Below are positions 1-12,680 of a stretch of DNA of 64,000 bases, piece by piece. The notes below the pieces were generated by a model that was not told where the DNA came from, searched no databases, and worked only from the letters and a program-made list of their open reading frames with translations. The number at the start of each line of letters is the position of its first letter. Position 1 is the stretch's first letter. The stretch lies in NCBI RefSeq assembly GCF_910592395.1, contig NC_088314.1, forward strand, positions 7,874,001 through 7,938,000, written 5' to 3'. Origin of the DNA: Lineus longissimus. Taxonomy: Eukaryota > Nemertea > Pilidiophora > Heteronemertea > Lineidae. A program made the position numbers and the translations under genes.

Positions 1-1321
1 CACAGCATCCCCAGTTGCGGCTTAAATACACATATGAGACAGGACACTGCATCAATATGAATGATGACTAAAGGTCACGAGTCAATAATCCGGCCCAGCA
101 TCGAGTAGCATACCGATGCTGGTCTTCAGTTCCAAGGAGAGATTTGCAAACCAAATTTTGTCGATAGCTGCCTGCCTCTGAATCAATACCGATGTGGTAG
201 TCTATTGGTTATTGAATTTGTCGTATTATTCATCTTGTTTAGTTTTGGCGTTTTTGTGACAGTCCATGTTGTGTGCAGCTCACATGATCTGATTGTAAAT
301 AATCCGCTTAGTGCTCTGGAATATCCCAACGTTTGTATAAGAGTTGGCAGTGATAGTGGTAGCCATTGCAGGGCCGTATTTGGGACTTTGGTCATTGGGA
401 GAGGCAGACCCCACCCCCACCCACCCCAGCCAGCTCAATAAGACTGATTGCAGAGGAACATTTAGATGCTAGCTTAGACGTGTTTGATTTACAAGTGGTT
501 GGTTCATCTTCCCTTTTTAGCGAGCCAGGGTGTCCCCAAAATAATGCACAGAAATTATTTAAATATTGAGTCATTAGCAGATGAGCTCTAATGTGGGACT
601 TAATAGGCTCTTTAGAGGAAGATACTGCAAATGTCATCAGAAGACACTGACAATGCTTCAGTTTTTTCGCAACGAGCTCCAAACAGAAGTTGTCATAACA
701 ACCCCTTGATCACACCAGAACAACCAGCTTCCACACCACAAACAAGCCACAGAAAATACGATCGTGTGCGCGATCGACTGAAACGTCAAATCACTTGATG
801 AGCGATCGGGATCATGACAGATTAGACTGTCAAGATGATTCTCCATGGAACATCCCGCAGGAAATATCGATTATTCCGTCAAAAATGTCGAAACTCAAGC
901 ATTCCAATGCCTGAATGGATTCTCAGCTACAATGCACTGATTTCAGAGAAAACAAATTTCTATTCAGCATTTTTGCAATGGTTTCCTGTATTTAGTACTT
1001 TCAATTATATTTTCTTTTTCGTCGCCAGATCTTTTCGTGACTGAATACAAAAATAAAAGCCACGCCATCATCAGTTCGTGTGTACGATTATGTTGGAGAC
1101 TGTAGCAGGTATCCTTGGTAACTGGTAGGATATCGTAGTCATAAAAATATCAAGATCAAGAAGATGTGAATAAGACTCCATTAAATTACTTGAAGATGAT
1201 GCTAATTTTTTATCATAACCAGCGTACAGCTCGAGAAGGAGCCTGATATCTACAGGGCAAACGACCCAGGTACCACTGACATGATTTAATGATGCCATCA
1301 AACGAAAATGGACACATCAAC
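1..1321. other. Non-coding, nothing recognised
   Basis: Short open frames only. A CCCCACCCCCACCCACCCC run lies near 410-430. No supported gene or element. Confidence 0.5.
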
Positions 1322-1830
1322 GAAGGAAGTAGAGCCATTGATTTGCTTAAAAACATACGCTCGTCTAAGACCAAATATTTAGCTGTCATGCACGGCTCAA
1401 TCAGACAGATCGAAATCTGAACAGACAAACACAGGATTTCACAGACATAAAACGACCAAAACCTATAAAGATGCTCAAAAGAAGGAAAGAGACTCCATTG
1501 GTTTACTCAAGAGCGTATGCTTAGATAGGACTATGAACCATAGCTGTCATGAACAGCCTAAAACGGCTGACTGACAGAACTCAGCACAGGTTAAACGCAG
1601 GATTTCATGGAATTAAAACACCGAAAACCTGACACATAAGATGTTTTAAAAGAAGGAAAAAGAATCCAGCTGGTTACACGACTGAAGAAAACCCCAGCAT
1701 TTTACCAGGACTGCAATATCTCAAGAAACCGACTGACTGAAATCGACATTGTACACAACAGACCATGTCACCACACCAAGAGGAACATCTCCATTTTCCG
1801 TTAGCAACAGAATAACCTTGATCTACATTC
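1322..1830 (+). repeat. Degenerate tandem repeat, period about 160-170 bp
   Basis: Equivalent points GAAGGAAGTAGAGCCATTG (1322), GAAGGAAAGAGACTCCATTG (1481) and GAAGGAAAAAGAATCCAGC (1652) are each followed by matching CATACGCTC/CGTATGCTT, AGCTGTCATG and CAGGATTTCA words. This is an old satellite-like duplication. Confidence 0.7.
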
Positions 1831-2171
1831 TATCCTCAGAATCAGCACAGATAGATCCTTAGAAAGAATCCTGAAATGAACACGATTACCGCGACGATGT
1901 TACAGTTTTCCTTGTCGGTGAAAATTGGTGATTTTACGGCAAATTGTTGAGCTTTCGACACAATGTATGTCGGGATGATTGGTGTGTGTCGGAGTGGCAG
2001 TCGGCACACATGGTACCGTAGATCAATAGATGGTGGGCGTATTAGCAACGACAGCAACCTCAATCGTTTGAGCGGAGGAGGTGGCAGAACCCAAGGCAAG
2101 ATAATGAATCAACAGATTCATTTGATGGATTGAAAATCTTGTCGCACTGAAAAATGTAGTTACAAGAGCAA

Positions 2172-2626
2172 AGCTATGATGGTTCTAAACTTTCATGATG
2201 AAATCTGTATCAAAGCGCTTCAAAGCATTGTCACAATTCTAGAAGGAAGGTCTCCACAGAGGTATTCTGGGGTATCAAGTGACTGAATTTATTTCAGCGC
2301 TTAGCTGAGCTCGTCCTGTAAAGGAAAATGTGGCAACATTTGGTTTGAGGGCTGGACACCTAAACCAGTATGCCACCACACTCCACTAAAGCTATGATGG
2401 TTCTAAATTTTCATGATGAAATCTGCACTAAGACGCTTCTCAACAACTGTCTCTTTTACAGGTCTCCACAGAGGTACTCTATCTGAGGTATTAACTGGCT
2501 GTTGTCATTCCAGCACTTAGCTGAGCTCGACCAGTAAAGGACATGAGGCCAGCAGACCGAGGTTCAAACCTGAGACCCTTGGATTGAGGCTGGGACACCT
2601 TGACCAGTGCGCCACCTCCCATACAG
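2172..2626 (-). mobile_element. Tandem pair of tRNA-derived SINEs
   Basis: Two head-to-tail minus-strand copies are seen. The upstream copy (about 2391-2626) starts with a tRNA-like head: A box TGGCGCACTGGTCAAGG and B box GGTTTGAACC, RNA polymerase III promoter elements. The copy at about 2172-2383 has the same body (AAAGCTATGATGGTTCTAAA, GGTCTCCACAGAGGTA, CTTAGCTGAGCTCG on the plus strand) but has lost the B-box segment. Confidence 0.75.
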
Positions 2627-3004
2627 AGGGACAAGCATGCAAAAGAAGAGTTCATATGATGAATTACAAATATATTGCGATGCTGACTACGCTAATTGGA
2701 AAGATTAGTGACCGCAGCTAGACTGACTTATGACTCCGAAAGAGGTCAAAACTTGATGTTGTAGTAACAAAGGATAATTATCAGCAATCATATCTGTCAT
2801 CATAATTACTGTATATTGTAGTTTGTGTAAATAGAGATATTATAACATCATGATGATACTTGGACTGTCTACCCCTGGCACATGTATCGAATGATGATTA
2901 CATTCCAGAGGTATAAGTACATTAGAACCATATCGCACAGAGACACCCAAACATGCTTAGAGGAGTACAAAACAGGTGAAGACACTGTCCATTGCCAAAC
3001 TTTT

Positions 3005-3090
3005 CCTCCCCTGATTCGGTTATCAGAAATCCCTGTAGATGGCAGGGCAGAGGCTTTCAAACCTTTGAGCACTGAGCTAACCCAAACCGA
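3005..3090 (-). mobile_element. Decayed tRNA-like/SINE head
   Basis: On the minus strand, GGGTTAGCTCAGTGCTCAAA followed by GGTTTGAAAGCC resembles tRNA A and B boxes, but the spacing is too short for a tRNA. It is a degenerate fragment. Confidence 0.35.
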
Positions 3091-5789
3091 GAGCAAAACA
3101 GCCATCGCAATGCGGGTGATATGAGCTGCACTAAAATGACGGAAAGACTCTCTGTTAATAACGGTACCCCAGGGTAAGCGAGATGGATAGCCAGCTAGGA
3201 CACCTCATATTATGGTGTCGGATGACGCATTACTGAATTATTGCAACAGGTTCCAACAATTAGGGTGCACCCCCAACAATTATCTGGAAATCTGCGGCAA
3301 CAGCCAGCTGAGGCACATCATGGGAGTATACACAGCCATCGGAAGGTCTCAGACAAAACTGATTGCGTCCAGTGGGGTCCCAGGGGATGGAACAGATTTG
3401 AATTCAAACAAGCTAATGAATATAGCCTCGTTCATCCCAATATTCCTGGAAAATGGTCTGCTGCAGCTATGTTTGTCAACAAAGTTGAGACAATATCTCA
3501 GAATATATTTGTTATATTGTGACAATTTCTAGGGGATGGTAAGATTTATACCTTAGAGATTGACCAGGAGTAATTTTGTGGTGGCTGAGAATGCACAGAT
3601 ACCATTCTGTCCCGTATCCGATAGTGCAATGAAGTGGGAACTTGTCCACTGAAGCAATAGTCTCAGCACATGCATGGCTCAAATTGCACAGTGTATTTCA
3701 CCGCTGTCGTTATACATCCAGTTAACTGAGGATATTTTATACAGACACAAGTGGACAAGAAACAACCCTTGTATTGTATAGTGCCCCAGTCAACAAGACA
3801 ATTTTTTCACCTTTCCAGCTCAGCCCACGTTGTGGAAGCCTTCTTTGATGTCATCTTCGTAGATGTATATTTAGAAACGCACGGTCTATTTTTAGATACG
3901 CGCCGCCATCCAGTTTATGGATCAAAACTGGTTGGTGTCAAAGCAGCCGATGCTAAAATCTGAAAGATAGGCGACAATTTTTATGACCAACCATGGCATG
4001 AAATATGATGCATTGATGTTGATCATGTTCACAGCATATTGGGAAGATTCGCCGGAAAATAAGCAGTCAGATTTTAACACCCAACTCTAACTGACTAACC
4101 CTCTATCTTCATTCGCCTCAGTGAGCGGTTGGAGCTAGTTGTCTGATACGTTGTGGAGTACTCCCTTGGGGGGAGGTTGCCTGGCCTCAGATTTTAACAC
4201 TCGATTTAACAAGATGCAACTCTCCCTAAAGTGAGCAGGCTTCGAGGCTTCTCAAATTTTCTCCAGGTTCTTCCTACACTAATTTCTCAAGAGACCAAAC
4301 TTGTGAACTGACATCACCCCTTCACCCCTTTTTCACCCTCATCTGTTGCTAGGGACTCTTAATACCATGGTTACAACATGAACCCTGATTAGGATCAATG
4401 CCCCTACATCTTACATTCATCTATCAGGAATGTTCATTATGCTCAGACTCCCAGGTGAAATCATGCAACCAATAAACTGAAACATGACCTAAAGTTACCA
4501 AATTTTATGCCACACTTAGCTCAAATAAACAGCTTTTGCAGTGTAAACATGATTCAGAGGATGAAACAGCAGGATGAGCAGCAGACTTATTCATTACTGA
4601 ATAGTGGTATTTATGCCGAGCATCTCGTAAAATCCAAATCGAAATACAAAATTCTCAAACTGCAAGTTGGGATTTTTTAACTGAACAGAAGGTCCTGCTT
4701 TTCTTTCTTCCTTCATGAAAATGACATGCCTCAACCCATCTCAAGTCTGATGCTACTTGTCAACAGAAGTCTATGTTTTCCTTTGTGAGTTCACCATTGG
4801 CATGATAGTATGAAGAGCCTACATTATGATATCAAACAAACAAACTGGTCAATGCGTGCACATGCACTTTGACAAATAACTTGTGACATATGGTGCGCCT
4901 GATGCAGCAGGGACAACAAAAGTTACACTTATTGATCTATTCGATCTATTCACATAACAGGCATGCTGATAATAGTCAGCCATCTATTTCACCACCAGGG
5001 GTCACCCTGAGTTTTTTCCTGTCCACCATCCCTATGGAATATTTACCGGCTGATCCCCGTCCCCTCCATCCCTTGCATGTAGGTATGACCATGTAAAATC
5101 AGAAAGGTGTTCAAACAAGGCAGTATCACAAAAGGATGAACAGGTTCTATAACCTGCAACGGAGACATCATCCAATCCAAACGAATTTACTTTTCTGCAG
5201 ACTCACGTTTATGAGTCTCCACATGAACTTGTCATGACCTATGCGGCTATAGCCCTGGGACTGGATCCATCTGTTAGACCCTCAAAGTCAGACCCAGACT
5301 CACCAAGTGTCCACATCACTGTGACACAGCTCCTCCCTAGAAACAAAGGTGGTGAATGGACCAGTCCGGTTGTTATCCGGTTACACTTTGTCACCCGGAG
5401 GTATCAAAAGATCATAATTATATCAAAACAGCCGCCTAGGTTTGATGTAACAGACAATGTGCGCCGATAATGTTGATATATGACCAGGATGTGTATTCTA
5501 TGTAAATCAAATATTAAAGCTGTCATCTTTTTTGTAAGGACTGAATGGTATTTTTTTCATAGTTTCTGTAGAGTGCACTTGATTCGGGCCAGTACAGTTC
5601 CTGGTAAAGTGTCGTGGTCATCGTCAGTTTTCTCGATCACTTCACGAAAACCATGCACTTGTCTTTCCAAATCTGAACAGCATACAGCCAAGGGCATCAC
5701 GTGCTGAGCATTTTAGAGACAGTATCCATCTGGCTTGTACCTGCAGATCTGCTAATAGCAGCAATGTTTCCCTGATCAAACAATCTTTT
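3091..5789. other. Non-coding, nothing recognised
   Basis: The longest frames are near 100 codons, with neither start context nor splice signals. No repeat structure was noticed apart from a repeated AGATTTTAACAC word (4071 and 4188). Confidence 0.5.
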
Positions 5790-5848
5790 CATAAACCCCT
5801 TTCAGTCGATCTCCCCCTTTCAGTCGATCTCCCCCTTTCAGTCGATCT
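5790..5848 (+). repeat. 18-bp direct repeat, three copies
   Basis: CCCCTTTCAGTCGATCTC occurs three times in a row. Nothing else is notable. Confidence 0.85.
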
Positions 5849-7008
5849 CGCAGTGCACCAAGCAATGTTTACAGTATCAAGCAGCCTCTATTCCGTACGA
5901 AACCTCAATACTACCCAAAGCTGTAGCTCATAAGGATGTATGGGGTGACAGGCCAGTTGAATACTGCCTTTTATTAACTGCTGCAGTGATGTAAATCATA
6001 TACACAGAGAACCACAATAGAAAACCAGTCTGCTCTCCAGCTCCACACTGACACCGAGCAGATTCTCGATCTCTCTGCAACTCATTCAGGCTCCCGGTGG
6101 CCCAAAGGACCTTACCGATAATATCCCAGTATACATGGAGGAGCAGTGTGAAGAGCAGTATTGTACAAAGCCAAGATGGTCCAAACCCTGAGAGGCCATG
6201 ATTATGTGGAAGAGGCACATCTACACAATGCACATCTACACAAAATGAAAAGACAGATTTGCAAGTGAACTCACAAGAATGATGACAACACCACCCTATT
6301 GAATGTAGAATATTATTGACATGACTGATGTCATCAGTTTGTCTTTGTCCAAAGTCTGAATAGGACTCGTGCTTAATGAGATTCACGTGGAGTTGAGATC
6401 TCATTCCGGTCAGGAATCAGAGCATGAAGTTTCAACATCTGACCATTCCGCCAATGAAATTGGAAAAATATGGAAGAATGCATCCAAGCAGGATGTTTTG
6501 GCATACATGTACTCAACTCTTTCAAAACCGGACATGTTTGTGGCATGATATCGCACAGATAGATGTCAACCCCAAAGTAGTTACCACTTCGTGACCAAAG
6601 AAAAAATATTGAAGTGTTTCATTCTGATGCAGCCTATAAGGGGCATGCTTCTTCGGATCGCTTTCCGAACTTTAGTGCAAGTACGCCATTGGTGTTGTCA
6701 CTGGCACCAAAACTACTCATTTTGACCTCGATTAAAAATCTTATTCAAGAAGAAAATCAGCTATAGATAACCTGAGAGAAAAGATACACAAATATCGAAA
6801 TGCGCAATTATTTTGAGGAGAAGTTTTTTTGGCCTATTCTCTTTATCTCATCACAATCGCCATCTGATGGCCTGATGGTGAAGAGATGCCTTCCGTTGGT
6901 CATTTCCTTAATTTGTCTATGTCATGTGGAATCCGCAACTGAAGGCCACAGGAAATCACATAAGATCCGCCAAACTGATAAACAAAAGATTCAAGATGAC
7001 AACAACTA
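5849..7008. other. Non-coding, one chance 158-codon frame
   Basis: A minus-strand frame (5928-6404) has hydrophobic stretches but no recognisable motif and is treated as chance. Confidence 0.45.
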
Positions 7009-7471
7009 CCGTATTTTCCGGCGTATGACCCGCGGCTTTTTGCCCTCAAACAGGCCCAAAAAGTGGGGGTGCGGGTAATACAAAGGTGCGGGTCTTGCGT
7101 GGATTCTGAGAGGGATAAGCCCCAACCCCAAAGAAAAAAAAGGGGACCAAACTGGTTACTTGATAAGGATTTATGTCCATCGTTTTCGCATTGTTTTCAA
7201 CCAATATTTCCGCCATGATCGCATAGTTTGTGATGTCTCCGCTAGGGAAAATAGTTACGGCCATGCTGGAATTGATCCACTTTGGTTAACAATTAAAAAA
7301 AACATGGCGGTTCTAGGATGTCAACATCAATGAATGGCTTACTATTTTTGGAGAATGCGGGTCTTGGAGCAGTGCGGGTCATAATCAGGTGCGGGTCTTG
7401 CGTGGCTTTAGGTAATGGTCAAAGGGGGTGCGGGTCATAGGGCAGTGCGGGGGATAATCCGGAAAATACGG
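7009..7471. mobile_element. TA-flanked MITE with CCGTATTTTCCGG termini
   Basis: CCGTATTTTCCGG at 7009 and its reverse complement ending at 7471 are flanked by TA. The interior repeats GTGCGGGTCTTGCGTGG-like words. Termini beginning ACCGTATTTTCCGG are, from memory, typical of a mariner-related (ISRm11-like) group seen in many animals. Confidence 0.8.
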
Positions 7472-9302
7472 TATGTTACTATGGAAACCGGAATCAACTC
7501 CTAATTGTTACCATAGCCGAATCGGGTTACAGGAAGCCTGTCCCTTCGAAATCGGATTTAAGATTCTTGTGATCTCTGAACCCAATATCGGTTATTCGTT
7601 CTCTACATCTCACAATGTCATGCTGTATCTTAGATCATTTCACCATTCATTGGCAGACATCATGAGTATTTATAGATGCATGACACTATACAAGAATGCA
7701 CACATGTTCCAGCTGTGTTAGACTGAAAGTGAAACCAATTCGAGATAATCTCTTGTCCTGGAATCATGTACATTCACATCTGATAGCATCTGGGATCCCA
7801 TGCATGCAGGAAGTACAGAAGCTGGTGTATCAAAGGCTTGTGTGTCAAGATGATATGATACTGGGATGAAATGAACATCAAAGTGGTTTTTTCTTTTACT
7901 TCTCTGTTCCGTCCTTTGTAGCCAATGTCAGCACTCTAAGGTTTCAAGCATCAGAAACAAGGCACTCCATGCCACATCAAGGACAGCAAATTGGAGCATC
8001 ACTTCTTGTCTCTTCTAATTCTTGATCTGGCAAACCAGAACTGGGGGTACATTACACAGCAGGTGTTGGTGCAAATATCTTTGCCAACCACCACCCCCTT
8101 CCGCACTTCTACAGGACAGGAAGCACTGTACCACAGAACAGATGGTCAAATCAAATAACATATGTTGCTCCAAACTAACTCAAACATCAATATCACAAAA
8201 ACTCACAAGACTTAAAGAATTCAAGAGCAAAAACACCATTGGAACACAATGAAAACCACAATCGAAGCGTTCCAAACACCAAATCTGAATGCATCAAGAG
8301 GGGATGTCACACTGAGAGAATTAAGCAGGGAATAAGAGATCAGTTTTGTCTTGAAACCACATGAGGTGAACTATGGGGATCCACAACTACTCTGCATCCA
8401 TTCAACCATTTGAACTAACACTTGAAACAATTTTTTACCACCTTACACGATTCTACAAGACAGGAGATAAGGGCGTACCAAGCTGAAAATAACTCCATTC
8501 AACCCAACACTGCTTTGTGGTCACCATTCCCAGACATCTTTTTCAAAGAAGGTGATTTCTAGGTGATCATAAATAAAACTGCATGCGGTCCATTTACAAT
8601 TCATTCTGTAGGTGGTCTGACATTTGTTTCTGTCGAAGAAGGGGACCTAGGGGAGACTTTTTTGTTCGAAATTCCCGATAGGACAAAATGTATACCCAGT
8701 CAGATTTCGGACAAGGATTTCATCCCGGCTCCTGATAGAAATGCAATGCTGGAGGAAACAAGAGCATCATAAAAATTTCACTTCAAGATTTGCATGACCC
8801 ATTGAAAAAGAAACTTCGCACCTCGACAGCACTGACCTTTTGAGTGTCTGCCAAGTAGGCTTCGAACATACATGTAGGCCCGACAAAATGTTGTGTCAAA
8901 AGGCCCTATAGTCAACTGAAGGCCAATACAATATATGTTTATCAGCACTGAGTACTAGTTTGGCATACTACGCAATACAAATACACAATTTTGAAATATT
9001 TCTGGCCATGCCCAAGGGTATTCCGCAGTTAAGGTCACAACCTTTGCGGCCACATTAGAAGCAATCATCGTTAACCATTAAACAGACGACAATCTTATCT
9101 GAAATGCCAACCAGTTTCTATTCCTGTCTAATCAAATCAATTTCATTAAAACATTTTCAATTTCATTTGTAGAAAGGATGGCCCACAGCTTGTGATAATT
9201 GACTTGCAAATGAGACAATCAAATGCAATTTCCTCCAGATAGCATCAAAAGGAAGAATCCTTTATACAAACAAAGGAGGGGCACAAGTCTTGGGATTTCT
9301 TA
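7472..9302. other. Non-coding, nothing recognised
   Basis: No repeat or supported exon was found. A 69-codon frame at 8563-8772 looks mildly protein-like but is isolated. Confidence 0.45.
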
Positions 9303-10190
9303 TGGTGTGTTCACACTGGATGCGAATTGAAACCGTATTCCGTAGAGCGCTCTCCGGAATACGAATTGGTTAATCCAGTTTCAGAACGGTCGCGTCACAC
9401 TGGCCCGAATACGCATTCAAATCGGTTTAAAACGCGCCACACTAATGCGTACTAACGACGCGCCATCTATTATCATTATTATTATTATTTATTAACCTCC
9501 CATATGGGAGAATAAAATTTACAAGTACAAAATATATAAGTATATGATATCACAGTATCACACAGTCATTATTAACAAGTTAAAATCGCGAAAGGTGCTT
9601 GACCATTTCCATCTCCCGGCCATGCCTATTGCCAAAGTTCGGGTCAAAGAGGAGTGTCCTCAGCGAGTCAACACCACCGTCGCTAAATGCGGAGAATCCC
9701 GGCCTCGCCCTCGAAAACGAGGCCAAAACCGGGGAAAACCCCGCCGCAACGATGTTGTTGACCAGCGTACCTTTGACCAACGAACCGGCGGCAACATACC
9801 TTGCCAGGAAATGAAAATGCAAGTCACGTGCAAGGGAGTTGATTTTTCCCTATTCTATGGCATAACAAAAACGATTTGAGTTAATGAATTTAAATACATC
9901 AGTTAACTAGTTCGGAGCACTAGTTCCCGCGGTCAAAGGTCACTTTCCATGCGCCGGGCGCATGCGCAGTGCGATCGAAAACCTTAATTCGTATCAAGCG
10001 CGTCACACTTGAAATCTCAATACGGTTTCGTTGATTCGGATTAGCTGATTCGCATTCAATTCGGTTTAAGAACCGTGTTGGTTAAAGCGGATTGAGATCG
10101 GTATGAACCGAATTGAGTGTGACGCCCCAATACGTATCAACGTTTTAATTCGAATTCAATTCGTGTTAAAACCCCAGTGTGACCACGGCA
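9303..10190. mobile_element. MITE with GTTCACACTGG termini carrying a ~430-bp insert
   Basis: The ends TGGTGTGTTCACACTGG and, inverted, TGCCGTGGTCACACTGG match at 14 of 17 bases. Both flanks of the interior (9330-9470 and 9955-10175) align with the 427-bp copy at 59319, including ATTCAAATCGGTTTAAAACG. The middle (about 9470-9940) is absent from that copy. It has an ATT microsatellite, then CpG-rich sequence with hairpins (GGCCTCG/CGAGGCC, GGGG-AAAA-CCCC). An open frame of 111 codons across it shows no recognisable protein. Confidence 0.75.
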
Positions 10191-10251
10191 TTTGAGCAAG
10201 ACACCTCAACCTTCACTGCTTCACCCAATGATGGACCATCAAATAGATGAT

Positions 10252-10362
10252 GAGCATGACAGAGAGCCGCACGAAGGAGACCTGCATGACGGAGAGCCAC
10301 ATGACACAGAGCCACATGACGCAGCGCTGCATGACGGAGAGCCGCAAGACACAGAGCTGCAT
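10252..10362 (+). repeat. Degenerate 18-21 bp tandem repeat
   Basis: About six variants of CATGACGGAGAGCC follow one another. The Met-Thr-rich frame across it is repeat-driven. Confidence 0.75.
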
Positions 10363-12273
10363 CACTTGTGACGTCTGGCAGAACTGCTCTGTCACCTGGT
10401 GGAATTTAACTATTTCACCAAATGTCACCAGTGACATGGCTTGGTCACCGCAAATGAGCGATGGTTGATTTAAATTGCAAGTTGCAGCAATTCAAATCAC
10501 TTGTTTGTACCTTTCCATTGAATATGCTGTATCCTACCAATTTATTTATAGTTGCCTTTGTTGATGTTCATGTAAGTCTCAAGGAAGAAGGAAGGTGAAA
10601 AAGAACATCTGGGATAATTTCGTAAGTGCAGAAATAACAAACAGTTTTGCCAAAAGAAATAACCAAACAAACACCATTAAGCAGATTATTTTGCAAATCT
10701 TAGCTGTTGGAAACATCCTCCCGCTGCAGGCCTTTGCGTTGTTACTAAAATGCCCTCAATCAAAGTCCAAGTATTAGAAATGATCCCAATGCCTGCTATG
10801 GGAGGATGGCTAGAAGGAGTGCTAAACCTATCAAGAGAGTCCAGACATTGCAGCCTGATTTTTTGGGGGCAATACCATTATGTCGGTATCAAGAAAGTAC
10901 AAGTTACTCTGCCTGAAAGACAGCAGCCAAAGAAAAGACATCAAACAAAGTCATGACTTTTATACAGGCTTGGATCTAATCCCTTTGATGGGATCTTGAC
11001 ATCAGCAGTCTCTGAGATCTCTACGGAATTATCCATGTATCAGCAAGTTTGGAAGAAACAGGATGCAAGATACAGTGTAGAATATGACTAGAAATATTTG
11101 GACTCCTGACGCAGGACAAGAAATTATGGGAATACAAAATGACCATTTTTAATATTGATGGGTGAGAGAAACCTGGACTAAGAATGACTCCTGACAACAG
11201 GGAGAGAAACTATATTGCTTTGAGACTGGTGTCAGTGCCCTTATTTTAAAGGGAGGTGGCTGACATAGCGACACGATGTGATGCTGCTTTCGACAGTACT
11301 GTGGGAATGAATAGAACCTACTTGCCCTCAGGCGTGGATGCTCAAGCCCAGTTTACAAAGGTCAATAGGCCCTTCTGGGGAGGTATACGAGGGTGGGCGG
11401 GAGGCCATCGAAGTCTGAAGTGGACCCTCACGCAAGACTAACTTATTGCTCATTCAGGCACCAGGCCTGAACATTCAACAAAATAAATATAGCCTCTTCG
11501 ACACTCTGGTCTAATAGTTACCTAGTGTCACGAACTCCACCCCATCCAAAACGTTGGTGTAGGTGCGATTTATTTGTACCTTCTCCTCTCTCTTGTCATG
11601 ATTGGAATAGTTTCCTCATTTACCCTATAGACTTAGACATGAATAATGTAAAATATGAGGCATTATGTCATTATAGAGCAGTCAGTCATGACCTCTATCA
11701 TCATTATCAGGATGTCATGGGTCAGGATGAGTAAATGCAGATAGACCATTGCCCAATCTGAACTTGAGAATGCATCAAATCTCGCTCAAAGGTCACAGGG
11801 GGGTCACCATGCACCAAGGAGACTGTTATCAAAATCCCTGGGCATGGAACTTGAAAGATGCAATTTCCTTCTGGCCCTCGAGTTTAGTGCATAATCAGGC
11901 ATTCAGTGAGAGATGAGAATTTACTGGCTTCATGCATTTCATCAAGGTTTAACAAGAAAAGATCATCAGGAAGCATGCCCTTGGGTCTCTGAAATACATC
12001 GCTTTGATTGAGCCTATTTTAGGACCGATAAAAAGGCTTGCTGTGGGAGGATGCTGACTGTCTACCATCTACCGCTCGCCATCCCGAAACTTTGACTCCC
12101 CTTATGAGCCTGCTTACAGTGTGTCGGAAAGTGGGAGGATGCCTAAAGCCATAAGCATTATCCGTGTGATAACCCTGGATCATCCCTGTCTCAAAGGACC
12201 TGCTTTTGGGACTTCTTAAACACTCTAATGGCTTTTAAACGGATTATCATTATATAAAGCTTGATTGGTGATA
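10363..12273. other. Non-coding, nothing recognised
   Basis: AT-rich intergenic or intronic DNA with no repeat or gene that I can support. Confidence 0.5.
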
Positions 12274-12276
12274 TAA

Positions 12277-12677
12277 GCTGCGCTTACACCACGAAATATT
12301 GGTGGACCAATTGCACTTACACCACCACATTGCCGCGACAAATTGGTTCGGCAATCCATTGGCGATACAAATTGCTGAGCGAATTTGTCCCACCAAGCTT
12401 GATGGTCCAAATTCGGCTGGCTTGTTAAAAGCTCGGCTTTGTCGTGGTGTACGCGCAAATGGATCGGCAATTAGCTAGTTAGATGGTTCGGCTCCAGGCG
12501 GCGCTTTCAAAATGGCGCTTTCTGCTCATGCAATTTATTGTTTGCGCGCCATCTGTAGCCGGATTTTATAACTAGCTGCAGCGCTGGTTGGTGTAAGCGC
12601 TTGGTGGATTTTCGATGGTGCGGCATTGGTTCCCGAACCAAGATTGGTGGTCCATTTTCAGGTGGTGTAAGTGCGGC
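12277..12677. mobile_element. Harbinger-like MITE, 401 bp, TAA target duplication
   Basis: The ends GCTGCGCTTACACCAC and GTGGTGTAAGTGCGGC are inverted partners, with TAA at 12274-12276 and 12678-12680. A second inverted block, TGGTGGACCA/TGGTGGTCCA, lies just inside. The interior carries GCGCCATCT (12546-12554). It is non-coding. Confidence 0.85.
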
Positions 12678-12680
12678 TAA

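Noticed and set aside
5928-6404. 158-codon minus-strand frame with two hydrophobic stretches
   Set aside because: No start context, splice signals, recognisable motif or repeat of coding character; length is within chance expectation for 64 kb.
8563-8772. 69-codon plus-strand frame following an ag
   Set aside because: Mildly protein-like composition but no ATG, no family resemblance and no linked exon.
9544-9879. 111-codon frame and its antisense partner of 80 codons
   Set aside because: Lies within an insert of a MITE; both strands are open because the stretch is CpG-rich, and no motif is present.
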